DNA from: Eubacterium sp.
GTDB taxonomy: Bacteria; Bacillota; Clostridia; Peptostreptococcales; Anaerovoracaceae
DNA: 7,786 bases
Direction of reading: 5' to 3'
NCBI GenBank assembly: GCA_017419895.1
Contig: JAFOKI010000067.1
Location: 1 to 7,786 of the forward strand
Translations under genes and position numbers: made by a program
In this document: positions 1 to 6,178 of the stretch, in pieces
Numbering within the stretch: the stretch's first letter is position 1
How the letters are laid out: each line of letters begins with the position of its first letter
The notes under the pieces: model-generated
What the model was told of the DNA's origin: nothing
The model's input: the letters and a program-made list of their open reading frames with translations, nothing else
Databases searched by the model: none

Positions 1-65
1 AAGCTTTGTTCAGGCTTATCATGGATCTCAGCAAAGAGCATCAGCGCAAGATGATTGAAAAATAA
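1..65 (+). CDS. C-terminal end of an unidentified upstream gene (partial)
   Basis: The third reading frame is open from the left edge to a TAA at 63-65 and would encode about 20 residues ending in a charged helix-like tail (KEHQRKMIEK). The other two plus-strand frames stop at 52-54 and 56-58. A strong intrinsic terminator begins three bases after the TAA, which is the best evidence that a real gene ends here. The fragment is too short to assign a family. It converges with the aminotransferase gene on the other strand. Confidence 0.5.
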   Translation, partial: ALFRLIMDLSKEHQRKMIEK

Positions 66-67
66 AC

Positions 68-95
68 AAAGTGCCGCTTTGCAGCGGCACTTTTT
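68..95 (+). terminator. Intrinsic terminator, probably bidirectional
   Basis: An 8-bp perfect GC-rich stem (GTGCCGCT at 71-78, AGCGGCAC at 83-90) with a TTGC loop is extended by AAA/TTT and followed by TTTTT at 91-95. This ends the gene stopping at 65. On the minus strand the same hairpin is followed by a T-rich stretch (TTTGTTTATTTTT), so it could also stop transcripts of the convergent aminotransferase gene. Confidence 0.85.
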
Positions 96-100
96 GCGTG

Positions 101-119
101 CGGACATCTGTCCGGTTTT
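101..119 (+). terminator. Small back-up hairpin with T run
   Basis: CGGAC (101-105) and GTCCG (110-114) form a 5-bp stem with a 4-base loop, followed by GTTTT. It sits just downstream of the main terminator and in the same orientation, so it may be a weak second stop for rightward transcription entering the aminotransferase gene. The stem is short and may be fortuitous. Confidence 0.3.
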
Positions 120-126
120 GAAGTGA

Positions 127-1374
127 TTATTTTCCGAGCGATTCTTTTATCGCGTTTCTCACGATCCCGAGACCTTCCATCAGAATCTCGTCCTCGATAG
201 TGAGCGGGGGCATGATCTTGAGGACACCGTCGTGGCGGCCGGCGCTTTCGCAGATCAGGCCGTGATCGAAAGCATTATGGATCGTGACTTTGGCAAGCGC
301 CGGATCGATCGCGTTGAAATCGATTCCCTGAAGAAGACCGATTCCTCTTGTCGTAAGTCTCTCATCGAGTGGCAGGATCTCTTTTTCAATGAAGTCCTTT
401 ACGATCTTCTCTTTTCTCTTGACTTCTTCACCGAGGTTGTGTTTGCAGAAGTATTCGATTCCGGCTTTGGCTCCGACGAATGCGGGCTGGTAGCCTCTGA
501 ATGTCCCGTTGTGCTCAGCCGGACGGAATATGTCAAGTTCGGGCTTGATCAGGAGAAGTGCCATCGGGGCGCCGTAGCCGCTTATGGATTTCGACACGAC
601 TACCATATCGGGAACTATTCCCGCTCTTTCGAACGAGAAGAAATAGCCGGTCCTGCCGTTTCCGGTCTGGATATCGTCGACAATCATGAGAATGTCTCTC
701 TCGTCGCAGATCCTTCTGATCTCACGGAGCCATTTGTCGCTCGCGACGTTTATGCCGCCTTCTGCCTGAGTGGTCTCGAGGATGATAGCTGCCGGCCTGT
801 CGATGCCGGAGTGATCGTCATCGAGCATCCACTCGAGATAAGCGATTGAGTCAATGGCAACTCCGTCATAAGGCGCGAATCTCACATTGGTTAGGGGGAT
901 GAACGCGCCTTCTCTGCTCGTCTGGTCGGTCGTTGCGGCAAGCGCGCCGAGCGTCATTCCGTGGAATGCTCCGGCAAAAGCGAGGATGTTGTTGCGCTTT
1001 TTATTTTTGCGGGCGAGTTTGAAGGCCGCCTCGTTGGCATTGGTTCCCGTCGGTCCGCAGCACATGATCTTATAGTCAAGTCCGCGCGGCTTGAGGATGA
1101 GTTCGTCGTAAGCCTCGAAGAACTCGGCCTTTGCTGAGGTGTATATATCTAGACCGTTGATCAGTCTGTCTTCCGAAAGATAATCGAGGACTGCCTTCTT
1201 GATCTCCGGATTATTGTGGCCGTAGTTCATGGAACCTGCTGTGGCAAGGAAATCTATGTAACGGTTGCCTTCAGTATCGAACAGCTCTGCGTTGAGCGCG
1301 CGGTCGAAAACGGCAGGATACTTTCTGCAGTAGGATCTTACCTGGGATTCTTTTTTCTCAAAAATCTCAAACAC
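127..1374 (-). CDS. ectB: EctB-type L-2,4-diaminobutyrate--2-oxoglutarate aminotransferase
   Basis: A 415-residue class III PLP-dependent aminotransferase, full length for the family. Visible motifs are the EctB-like N-terminus (ESQVRSYCRKYP, residues 9-20), NYGHNNP (50-56), the phosphate-binding GPTGTNA (107-113), AFHGMTLG (136-143), VDDIQTGNGRTG (232-243, Asp233 expected to contact the pyridine nitrogen), SKSISGYG (261-268, Lys262 the PLP Schiff-base lysine) and EHNGTFRG (287-294). Members interconvert aspartate semialdehyde plus glutamate with L-2,4-diaminobutyrate plus 2-oxoglutarate, the first step to ectoine. The start is a GTG (read on the minus strand) preceded by a perfect AAGGAGG eight bases upstream. 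No ectA or ectC is seen nearby, so diaminobutyrate may serve another product, or the true substrate may be a related omega-amino acid. Family call is firm; exact substrate is inferred. Confidence 0.88.
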   Translation of the reverse strand: MFEIFEKKESQVRSYCRKYPAVFDRALNAELFDTEGNRYIDFLATAGSMNYGHNNPEIKKAVLDYLSEDRLINGLDIYTSAKAEFFEAYDELILKPRGLDYKIMCCGPTGTNANEAAFKLARKNKKRNNILAFAGAFHGMTLGALAATTDQTSREGAFIPLTNVRFAPYDGVAIDSIAYLEWMLDDDHSGIDRPAAIILETTQAEGGINVASDKWLREIRRICDERDILMIVDDIQTGNGRTGYFFSFERAGIVPDMVVVSKSISGYGAPMALLLIKPELDIFRPAEHNGTFRGYQPAFVGAKAGIEYFCKHNLGEEVKRKEKIVKDFIEKEILPLDERLTTRGIGLLQGIDFNAIDPALAKVTIHNAFDHGLICESAGRHDGVLKIMPPLTIEDEILMEGLGIVRNAIKESLGK

Positions 1375-1382
1375 CTTTTGTG

Positions 1383-1389
1383 CCTCCTT
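1383..1389 (-). promoter_or_regulatory. Ribosome binding site fixing a GTG start
   Basis: On the minus strand this reads AAGGAGG, a perfect anti-Shine-Dalgarno match, eight bases before the GTG at 1374-1372. It supports the GTG as the real start of the aminotransferase, since no in-frame ATG lies at that position. Confidence 0.85.
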
Positions 1390-1465
1390 ATATATTCTTT
1401 ACGGATCAGCCGGGTTTCCGGCCGGCCGTATAAATAGTGTCGTTATCAAAATATACGTACAAGAT

Positions 1466-1494
1466 ATTGTATCACTTTTCATACATTGAAGCAA
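1466..1494 (-). promoter_or_regulatory. Sigma-A-type promoter for the aminotransferase gene
   Basis: On the minus strand TTGCTT (1494-1489) and TACAAT (1471-1466) are separated by exactly 17 bases, and the -10 is preceded by TGA, giving an extended -10 (TGNTACAAT). Transcription would begin near 1459, leaving a leader of about 85 bases that contains a small GCCGG-AAAC-CCGGC hairpin. Its -35 box shares three base pairs with the opposing promoter. Confidence 0.6.
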
Positions 1495-1514
1495 TAAATA
1501 TTACAAAGTATAAA
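1486..1514 (+). promoter_or_regulatory. Sigma-A-type promoter for the aroQ-led gene run
   Basis: TTGAAG (1486-1491) and TATAAA (1509-1514) are spaced by 17 bases. Transcription would start near 1521, leaving a leader of about 110 bases before aroQ. Its -35 overlaps the -35 of the leftward promoter at 1489-1491. It is the best rightward match in the gap. Confidence 0.5.
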
Positions 1515-1581
1515 ACAGGATCTGAGTTTTTCATTGGGACGTGCTTTGGTCAAAAACCCTGATGCCGTGGGCACGCTGATG

Positions 1582-1595
1582 TGATAAAATATAAT
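1582..1595 (+). promoter_or_regulatory. Possible second, extended -10 promoter close to aroQ
   Basis: TGATAAAAT (1582-1590) fits TG-N-TAAAAT, an extended -10, and overlaps a TATAAT at 1590-1595. No good -35 is present at the right spacing. If used, it would give a leader of only about 35 bases before the aroQ ATG. Confidence 0.3.
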
Positions 1596-1632
1596 AGATA
1601 ATGTATACGGTGTTCATGCCCGGAGGTGAACG

Positions 1633-2079
1633 ATGAAAATACTTGTCATTAACGGTCCCAACCTGAACATGCTCGGTACCCGCGAGCCGGGGATCTACGG
1701 GAATGAAACATACGAAAACCTGATGGATACCGCCGAAGGCGCTGCTTACGCAGTAGGAGCCGAAATCGAGTTTTTCCAGTCGAACCACGAGGGAGATCTC
1801 GTAGACAGGATACAACAGGCGTACTTTGACGGGACTGACGGGATAGTGATCAATCCCGGAGCATACACGCATACCAGTATCGCGATACTCGATGCGCTGA
1901 AAGCAGTTGCGATACCTGCAGTGGAAGTCCACATTTCAGATGTTAGCAAGCGCGAGGATTTCAGGCAGATTTCATATGTGAGGCAGGCTTGCATCGCAAC
2001 GGTCATGGGTCATGGCATTCAGGGCTACGGCGAAGCGGTAAAACTCCTGAAAGACCATTTGGAAGAGCAGGGTGAGTGA
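1633..2079 (+). CDS. aroQ: Type II 3-dehydroquinate dehydratase
   Basis: A 148-residue protein, the normal size for the small dodecameric type II dehydroquinases. The enzyme removes water from 3-dehydroquinate to give 3-dehydroshikimate in the cytoplasmic shikimate pathway. Signature blocks are NGPNLNMLGTREP (7-19), IYG with catalytic Tyr22, FQSNHEGDLVDRI (48-60), INPGAYTHTS (73-82, Asn74), the VEVHISD block (97-103) with catalytic His100, and the RE-x-FR segment (107-111) with Arg111. The ATG follows GGAGGT with six bases between. It heads a tight run of genes otherwise unrelated to aromatic amino acid synthesis, and its end overlaps the next start. It appears intact. Confidence 0.95.
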   Translation: MKILVINGPNLNMLGTREPGIYGNETYENLMDTAEGAAYAVGAEIEFFQSNHEGDLVDRIQQAYFDGTDGIVINPGAYTHTSIAILDALKAVAIPAVEVHISDVSKREDFRQISYVRQACIATVMGHGIQGYGEAVKLLKDHLEEQGE

Positions 2080-2776
2080 CATGAAGTTTCATTATGAAGG
2101 CAAATACAGCGGCGATGAAGCGACATTGCCGCGCAAGAGACACCAGCCGTACGCGCAGATGTTCAAGGAATTTGAAGACAGCAAAAAACTTGGACTTTAC
2201 GCGAATATCTTTGCGGTGATCATTCTGGTGATCCTGATGATACCGGTGGTTCTCAAGTGGAAGATCGGCATAATCGGCGGATCGAATCTGATCTGGTGGA
2301 TACTGCCGCTTCTGACTTTGTTCCCGCACGAACTGCTGCATGCCATATGCTTCAAGGAAGACGTGTACATGTATACCAACCTTAGACAGGGCATGCTGTT
2401 TGTTCTAGGAACGGAAACCATGAGCAAGACCAGGTTTATACTGATGTCTCTGTTCCCGAATATCGTTTTCGGGTTCGTGCCGTATATTCTGGGATTCATT
2501 ATTGACTATCCCGGACCCAGTCTTTTCGGCGCGATATGCACGGCGATGGGCGCAGGCGATTATTACAACGTGTTCAACGCCGCGACGCAGATGCCCAAGG
2601 GTTCGCGCACGTACATGTACGGATTCCATTCGTTCTGGTACATGCCTCCATCGGACGAACCAACGCATCTGTCCGAAATGGTAGACGATATGGTAAAGCC
2701 GGCTGAATATGTGCCGATGCCTGCGGATTCACCGTCCGAGGAGCCTTCGGATGACGCTGAAACAAAGCCGGAATAG
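2072..2776 (+). CDS. DUF3267-like membrane protein, putative zinc metalloprotease
   Basis: A 234-residue integral membrane protein. A hydrophobic helix spans about residues 45-62, a second (72-84) runs into FPHELLHAI, which holds a zincin HExxH motif (His86, Glu87, His90), and a third lies near 122-144. A GAGD segment (160-163) may supply a later polar or metal ligand, as in other membrane-embedded zincins. This arrangement fits the DUF3267 family, annotated as putative zincin peptidases with unknown substrate. The last 45 residues are acidic, rich in Pro, Glu, Asp and Ser, and probably disordered. The GTG start at 2072 overlaps the aroQ stop by 8 bases; an in-frame ATG at 2081, just after AGGGTGAG, is an equally plausible start. 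Protease activity is inferred from the motif only. Confidence 0.75.
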   Translation: MSDMKFHYEGKYSGDEATLPRKRHQPYAQMFKEFEDSKKLGLYANIFAVIILVILMIPVVLKWKIGIIGGSNLIWWILPLLTLFPHELLHAICFKEDVYMYTNLRQGMLFVLGTETMSKTRFILMSLFPNIVFGFVPYILGFIIDYPGPSLFGAICTAMGAGDYYNVFNAATQMPKGSRTYMYGFHSFWYMPPSDEPTHLSEMVDDMVKPAEYVPMPADSPSEEPSDDAETKPE

Positions 2777-2797
2777 CCGGCAGAAAAGGGGTTAGTA

Positions 2798-3931
2798 ATG
2801 GCAGTTATCAAATCAGATAAAAAGCTCGGTTTCGGGCTCATGCGGCTTCCTCTCACGGATCCCAACAATGACGGAAGCATCGACCACAAGCTGCTGAGCA
2901 AGATGGTCGACTCGTTCATCGAGCAGGGATTCACGTATTTTGATACCGCGTGGATGTACAACGGATTCAAGAGTGAAGAAGCGGTGAAGATATGTCTCAC
3001 GTCAAGACACGCCAGGGAAACGTTCACTCTTGCGACAAAGCTCCACGGAGGTTTTATTAAAACTCCGGAAGACTGCGATAAGATTTTCAACGAGCAGCTC
3101 AGGAAGACCGGCGCTGAGTTTTTTGACTATTATCTTTTGCATGACATCGGTGTAGACCACTATAAAAAGTACACGGATCTCAATTGTTTTAACTGGCTGG
3201 CGGAGAAGAAAGCGCAGGGCCTTGCAAAGCACATCGGGTTCTCGTATCACGACAGTCCGGAGCTTCTGGACCGCGTGCTGACCGAGCATCCCGAGCTTGA
3301 GTTCGTACAGCTCCAGATAAACTATCTTGATTGGGACAGCCCGGCGATCAGGTCGGGAGAGTGTTACAAAGTCGCCGAAAAACACGGTAAAGAAGTCATC
3401 GTAATGGAACCCGTAAAAGGCGGCACTCTCGCAAAGGTTCCGCTGGAAGCGGAAAAAATGTTCAAAGAACGCGATCCCGGAATGTCGGTTCCGTCATGGG
3501 CGATACGTTTCGCTGCGAGCCTTCCGAACGTAAAAATAGTGCTTTCCGGTATGAGCGACATGGCGCAGCTTCTGGACAACACTTCGTATATGAAGGAATT
3601 CGTCCCGCTCAATGACGACGAGATCGCTATGGTGAAAAAGGCTGCCGATATAATAAACAGCAGCATAGCTATTCCGTGCACCGGGTGTTCCTACTGCACC
3701 GAAGGATGCCCGATGAACATAGCGATACCGAAATACTTTGCTTTGTATAACGCAGACCTTCAGGAGGTCGAGTCAAAAGGCTGGACGCCGCAGGGCGAGT
3801 ATTACGAGAGACTGACGGAGACGTTCGGGCCTGCGTCTGCATGCATCCGGTGCGGTCAGTGCGAGAGCGTGTGTCCGCAGCACCTTCCTATAATCAAGAA
3901 TCTTGAAACCGTTGCGGAGTATTTCGAGTAA
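2798..3931 (+). CDS. Aldo/keto reductase with C-terminal two-cluster ferredoxin domain
   Basis: A 377-residue protein. The N-terminal part (about 1-285) is an aldo/keto reductase TIM barrel with the full catalytic tetrad visible: Asp49 and Tyr54 (FDTAWMYNG), Lys81 (TKLHGG) and His115 (YYLLHD). The C-terminal part carries two 4Fe-4S motifs: Cys294, 297, 300, 304 (CxxCxxCxxxCP) and Cys349, 352, 355, 359 (again closing in CP). This matches the COG1453 type of predicted oxidoreductases, widespread in anaerobes, in which electrons may pass between ferredoxin-like clusters and NAD(P)H or a carbonyl substrate. The physiological substrate is unknown. The ATG at 2798 follows AAAAGGGG. It lies 21 bases after the metalloprotease gene and overlaps no neighbour, though the next gene starts one base after its stop. 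Confidence 0.92.
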   Translation: MAVIKSDKKLGFGLMRLPLTDPNNDGSIDHKLLSKMVDSFIEQGFTYFDTAWMYNGFKSEEAVKICLTSRHARETFTLATKLHGGFIKTPEDCDKIFNEQLRKTGAEFFDYYLLHDIGVDHYKKYTDLNCFNWLAEKKAQGLAKHIGFSYHDSPELLDRVLTEHPELEFVQLQINYLDWDSPAIRSGECYKVAEKHGKEVIVMEPVKGGTLAKVPLEAEKMFKERDPGMSVPSWAIRFAASLPNVKIVLSGMSDMAQLLDNTSYMKEFVPLNDDEIAMVKKAADIINSSIAIPCTGCSYCTEGCPMNIAIPKYFALYNADLQEVESKGWTPQGEYYERLTETFGPASACIRCGQCESVCPQHLPIIKNLETVAEYFE

Positions 3932-3932
3932 G

Positions 3933-4760
3933 ATGGCAAACAGAAGACAGAGAAAAGCGCCCGGCGGCGCAAACGGCCCCGGCAATCCGGTCATGATCAA
4001 GTGCCGCGACTGTGGCGCTGACTTCAGCGTGGATCTTCCGGCATGTCCTTACTGCGGCTCGGAGAACGTTCCCGCGTCCGTCAAGGAACAGTACGAGTAT
4101 CTGCAGGAAGTTAAGAACAGGAAAGTGGATGCCGGGTCCATGGGAAAGGCCGCGGCTAAAACGATGAACAGGAAAATCACTGTTGTCGCGCTAATTGCGG
4201 CAGCTGCGCTTCTCCTTTTCATCGGCTTTTATGTCGGCAAACAGCAGGCTGATTCCGAGAAACGTCAGGAGCAGCGCAAGGTGGATATCCAGCAGCTTGA
4301 GGAGCTTTATCAGAAGAACGATTTCGCTGCAATAAAAGAAATACTGGACAAGGACGACCTGCTTTATTCAAGCAGCTATCAGAAATACACTGAGCTCGCA
4401 AGAGCCTACTACTACATTACGGAAGGCTGCGATTCCATAGACCACGCAGTTGTGATGTTCGAAAGCAGTATGAGAACGGGCTATGAGTATGACATGGTGA
4501 CATCACTTGATTTCGGGCTTGACTGGAACTTTGACGGACTCAGGATGCTCAAGGCCCTCGAGGACGCCGGATATCTTAATGATGAGGAAAGCGGCGTCGA
4601 ATACATCAGAAACATTTCGTATAAGACCTTAAAGGACAAACTTAAGCTCACGGATGAAGATATTGCAAAAGGTATAGCCATAAGCGCGAAGAATGATTAT
4701 TCTGTAGAAAACCAGTACGCGGAGATCGCAGAAACCGTGGTCGTGAACCTCGGCGGATGA
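3933..4760 (+). CDS. Zinc-ribbon single-pass membrane protein, first of a paralogous trio
   Basis: A 275-residue protein of no recognised named family. Residues 24-41 form a zinc ribbon (CRDC...CPYCG; Cys24, 27, 38, 41). A basic stretch (NRK, 79-81) precedes one membrane helix at about 82-102, so the ribbon should face the cytoplasm and the C-terminal 170 residues the outside. The outer part is alpha-helical and Tyr-rich, with a TPR-like motif (LEELYQKNDF). The ATG at 3933 sits one base after the reductase stop; upstream GGAG (3916-3919) is 13 bases away, so coupling to the previous gene may help initiation. A TTG at 3903 would extend it into the preceding gene and is less likely; Met21 is another in-frame option but lacks a binding site. 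Confidence 0.8.
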   Translation: MANRRQRKAPGGANGPGNPVMIKCRDCGADFSVDLPACPYCGSENVPASVKEQYEYLQEVKNRKVDAGSMGKAAAKTMNRKITVVALIAAAALLLFIGFYVGKQQADSEKRQEQRKVDIQQLEELYQKNDFAAIKEILDKDDLLYSSSYQKYTELARAYYYITEGCDSIDHAVVMFESSMRTGYEYDMVTSLDFGLDWNFDGLRMLKALEDAGYLNDEESGVEYIRNISYKTLKDKLKLTDEDIAKGIAISAKNDYSVENQYAEIAETVVVNLGG

Positions 4761-4799
4761 CGCCCGGAAAACAAAGCTTGTGTGAAGGAGACTTGACCG

Positions 4800-5597
4800 G
4801 TGAAGTGTAAGAACTGCGGAGCCAATTACATGCTGAGAGAACTCAAGTGCCCTTATTGCGGCACAGAGAACGCTATCGGCAGGATCTGGCACGCGCAAAG
4901 AACGGAAGCCGAACTTGAATATGAAAGACGGCGGATCGCGGAGGGGCGTAAGATCAACCCTTATGTCACAACACGCGCCCTGAGCAGGATCATTATACTT
5001 CAGATCCTTGTTCTTATTGTGCTTTCCATCGTGTCGTATGCCTTTGAAGAGTGGACGTACAGAAGCAGTTACGACACTTTGTCGGGTATGAAAACCGAAA
5101 AGCTCAGAGAGACCGTAAGATCGCTCTATGAGGCGAAAGACTACAGGCAGATGGAGGAGATGGCTCCCGAACTCTACAGAAGAAGCGAATATAAGGACAA
5201 AGAAGCGCGCCTTTACGCTGCCGTGGCGAGAGCAGTCGGCTCGTATGACGATTTCCTTGTAACCAAAATGAGGCTTGAGAACATGTCCAAAGAGGAGATG
5301 AACGAGGATAAGTATCTCTTGAGAAGCGCGATTTATGACGCATATGACTGCCAGCATTCGACATACTACTATTATGATGAGCCTATCCCTTCCGAACTTG
5401 AGGAAATACTCGACAAAAACAGAGAGAATGCCAGGATCTGGCTTTGCAGGATGTGCGGGGACAAAGAAATGGTGGACGACATGCTTGCGTCCGACTATCT
5501 GCTGGAAGAAGGATGGGATGCTATTGAAAAGGCTATCCGTATAAACAACGGCTGGGCTCAGGTTTTGCACAGTGAAAGAGTGGAGGACGCGGGATGA
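4800..5597 (+). CDS. Zinc-ribbon single-pass membrane protein, second of the trio
   Basis: A 265-residue protein. The zinc ribbon lies at the very N-terminus (Cys3, 6, 17, 20) and matches the previous gene's nearly residue by residue: KCxxCGA, then CPYCG[ST]EN. A charged linker with EYERRRIAEGRK (40-51) leads to a membrane helix at about 64-82, then a helical outer domain containing SLYEAKDYRQMEE, alignable with LYQKNDFAAIKE of its neighbour, and a YYYYDEP stretch. Positive charges before the helix predict a cytoplasmic ribbon. The start is GTG at 4800, supported by AAGGAG at 4784-4789 with a ten-base gap; no in-frame ATG precedes the first cysteine. It ends in an ATGA overlap with the next gene. 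Function is unknown. Confidence 0.82.
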   Translation: MKCKNCGANYMLRELKCPYCGTENAIGRIWHAQRTEAELEYERRRIAEGRKINPYVTTRALSRIIILQILVLIVLSIVSYAFEEWTYRSSYDTLSGMKTEKLRETVRSLYEAKDYRQMEEMAPELYRRSEYKDKEARLYAAVARAVGSYDDFLVTKMRLENMSKEEMNEDKYLLRSAIYDAYDCQHSTYYYYDEPIPSELEEILDKNRENARIWLCRMCGDKEMVDDMLASDYLLEEGWDAIEKAIRINNGWAQVLHSERVEDAG

Positions 5598-6088
5598 GTA
5601 ACAATATTGGACGCCGCGGCCGTAAATATCCGTCTGTGGCAAAAGCGCCTTCAAAAGCAAAGATCGCAATCAAATCATGCATAGCTGTTTTCCTTGCGGG
5701 TATAATACTTGTGACCGTGATAGGTCTGGTGGAAAACATCCGGTTCTCATATGAATATGGATCGAACAGGCCTGACAGGGTGCTCGAGATGCTCGATACC
5801 TCGTATTACGATCAGGAGTACGGGAAACTCCTGAATTCTCTCAGAATGTACGAGGCATATGGCGAAGAGTACGACAAATACTGGGAAGTAGTAGACACTT
5901 ATGAACAGTACCTGAAATACAAAGACATGGTTGGTGTACCGGGGTATGAGACTGATGCCGAGAAACAGTTCGGGGTTTTGGAGGATGCGGTAAATAACTG
6001 CAGGAACAGCGACAATACAAAGCGTCTCCAGAAGATGCTGACTGAAGCTGAGGCTCTCAGAAAATCATTGTCTGAGGCAGAGATTTAA
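5594..6088 (+). CDS. Small single-pass membrane protein, third of the trio, lacking the zinc ribbon
   Basis: A 164-residue protein not assigned to any family. A very basic N-terminus (IGRRGRKYP, then several lysines) is followed by one membrane helix at about 28-46 and a helical, Tyr- and Glu-rich outer domain. The segment around YYDQEYGKLLNSL resembles the LYxxxDYxxMEE motif of the two preceding proteins, suggesting common origin, but no cysteine pairs precede the helix. The ATG overlaps the previous stop as ATGA and has GGAGG at 5582-5586, so translational coupling is likely. The three proteins probably act together in or on the membrane, an inference from order, overlap and shared build. 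Confidence 0.8.
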   Translation: MSNNIGRRGRKYPSVAKAPSKAKIAIKSCIAVFLAGIILVTVIGLVENIRFSYEYGSNRPDRVLEMLDTSYYDQEYGKLLNSLRMYEAYGEEYDKYWEVVDTYEQYLKYKDMVGVPGYETDAEKQFGVLEDAVNNCRNSDNTKRLQKMLTEAEALRKSLSEAEI

Positions 6089-6098
6089 TAAAACAAAT

Positions 6099-6114
6099 CC
6101 GGCCTGAAGGCCGA
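6099..6114 (+). terminator. Short GC hairpin after the trio, weak terminator candidate
   Basis: CGGCC (6100-6104) and GGCCG (6109-6113) form a 5-bp stem with a TGAA loop eleven bases after the last stop of the gene run. It is followed by AAATATAAAG rather than a T tract, so it does not meet the usual intrinsic-terminator pattern and may instead be an mRNA end-stabilising or incidental structure. Confidence 0.25.
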
Positions 6115-6141
6115 AATATAAAGACGATCAATAAAGGGGCT

Positions 6142-6163
6142 GCCGGTAATTATGATACCCGGC
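6142..6163 (+). promoter_or_regulatory. Inverted repeat around a possible -10 box before rubrerythrin
   Basis: GCCGG (6142-6146) and CCGGC (6159-6163) flank the AT-rich TAATTATGATA. TATGAT at 6151-6156 could be a -10 box, although the sequence 17 bases upstream is a poor -35. An inverted repeat centred on a -10 box would suit repressor binding. Rubrerythrin genes are PerR-controlled in some clostridia, but the usual PerR box (TTATAATNATTATAA) is not matched well here, so no regulator is named. Confidence 0.25.
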
Positions 6164-6178
6164 GGAAAAGGAGGAAAC

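Noticed and set aside
232..849. A 205-codon plus-strand open frame opposite the aminotransferase
   Set aside because: The minus-strand frame encodes a complete, clearly conserved aminotransferase. The plus-strand frame has no family features and lacks a convincing ribosome binding site.
1515..1632. Possible riboswitch or attenuator in the aroQ leader
   Set aside because: Only short pairings (for example CGTGC 1540-1544 with GCACG 1571-1575) are visible; no known riboswitch core, T-box motif, leader peptide or terminator hairpin was found.
127..2079. An ectoine or aromatic amino acid biosynthesis cluster
   Set aside because: Only one gene of each pathway is present, and they are divergent and separated by promoters, so the window does not support either cluster.
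2563..3090. A 175-codon minus-strand open frame crossing a gene junction
   Set aside because: It is antisense to the end of the metalloprotease candidate and the start of the reductase, both well supported.
3903..3932. TTG start extending the first zinc-ribbon protein by ten residues
   Set aside because: It would overlap the reductase gene by 29 bases with no good binding site, while an ATG occurs one base after the reductase stop.
3677..4060. The adjacent cysteine motifs of the reductase tail and the first zinc ribbon as one split ferredoxin protein
   Set aside because: The reductase ends in a TAA at 3929-3931 after two complete four-cysteine motifs; the following CxxC pairs have zinc-ribbon spacing and lie in a different frame.
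4629..5669. A 346-codon open frame on the minus strand
   Set aside because: It lies opposite two coding genes with good ribosome binding sites, zinc ribbons and membrane helices. The product is low in recognisable motifs and its frame openness follows from codon bias of the plus strand.
6152..6178. Upstream in-frame ATG that would add nine residues to rubrerythrin
   Set aside because: The added residues would be encoded by the Shine-Dalgarno sequence itself, and the conserved rubrerythrin N-terminus begins at 6179.
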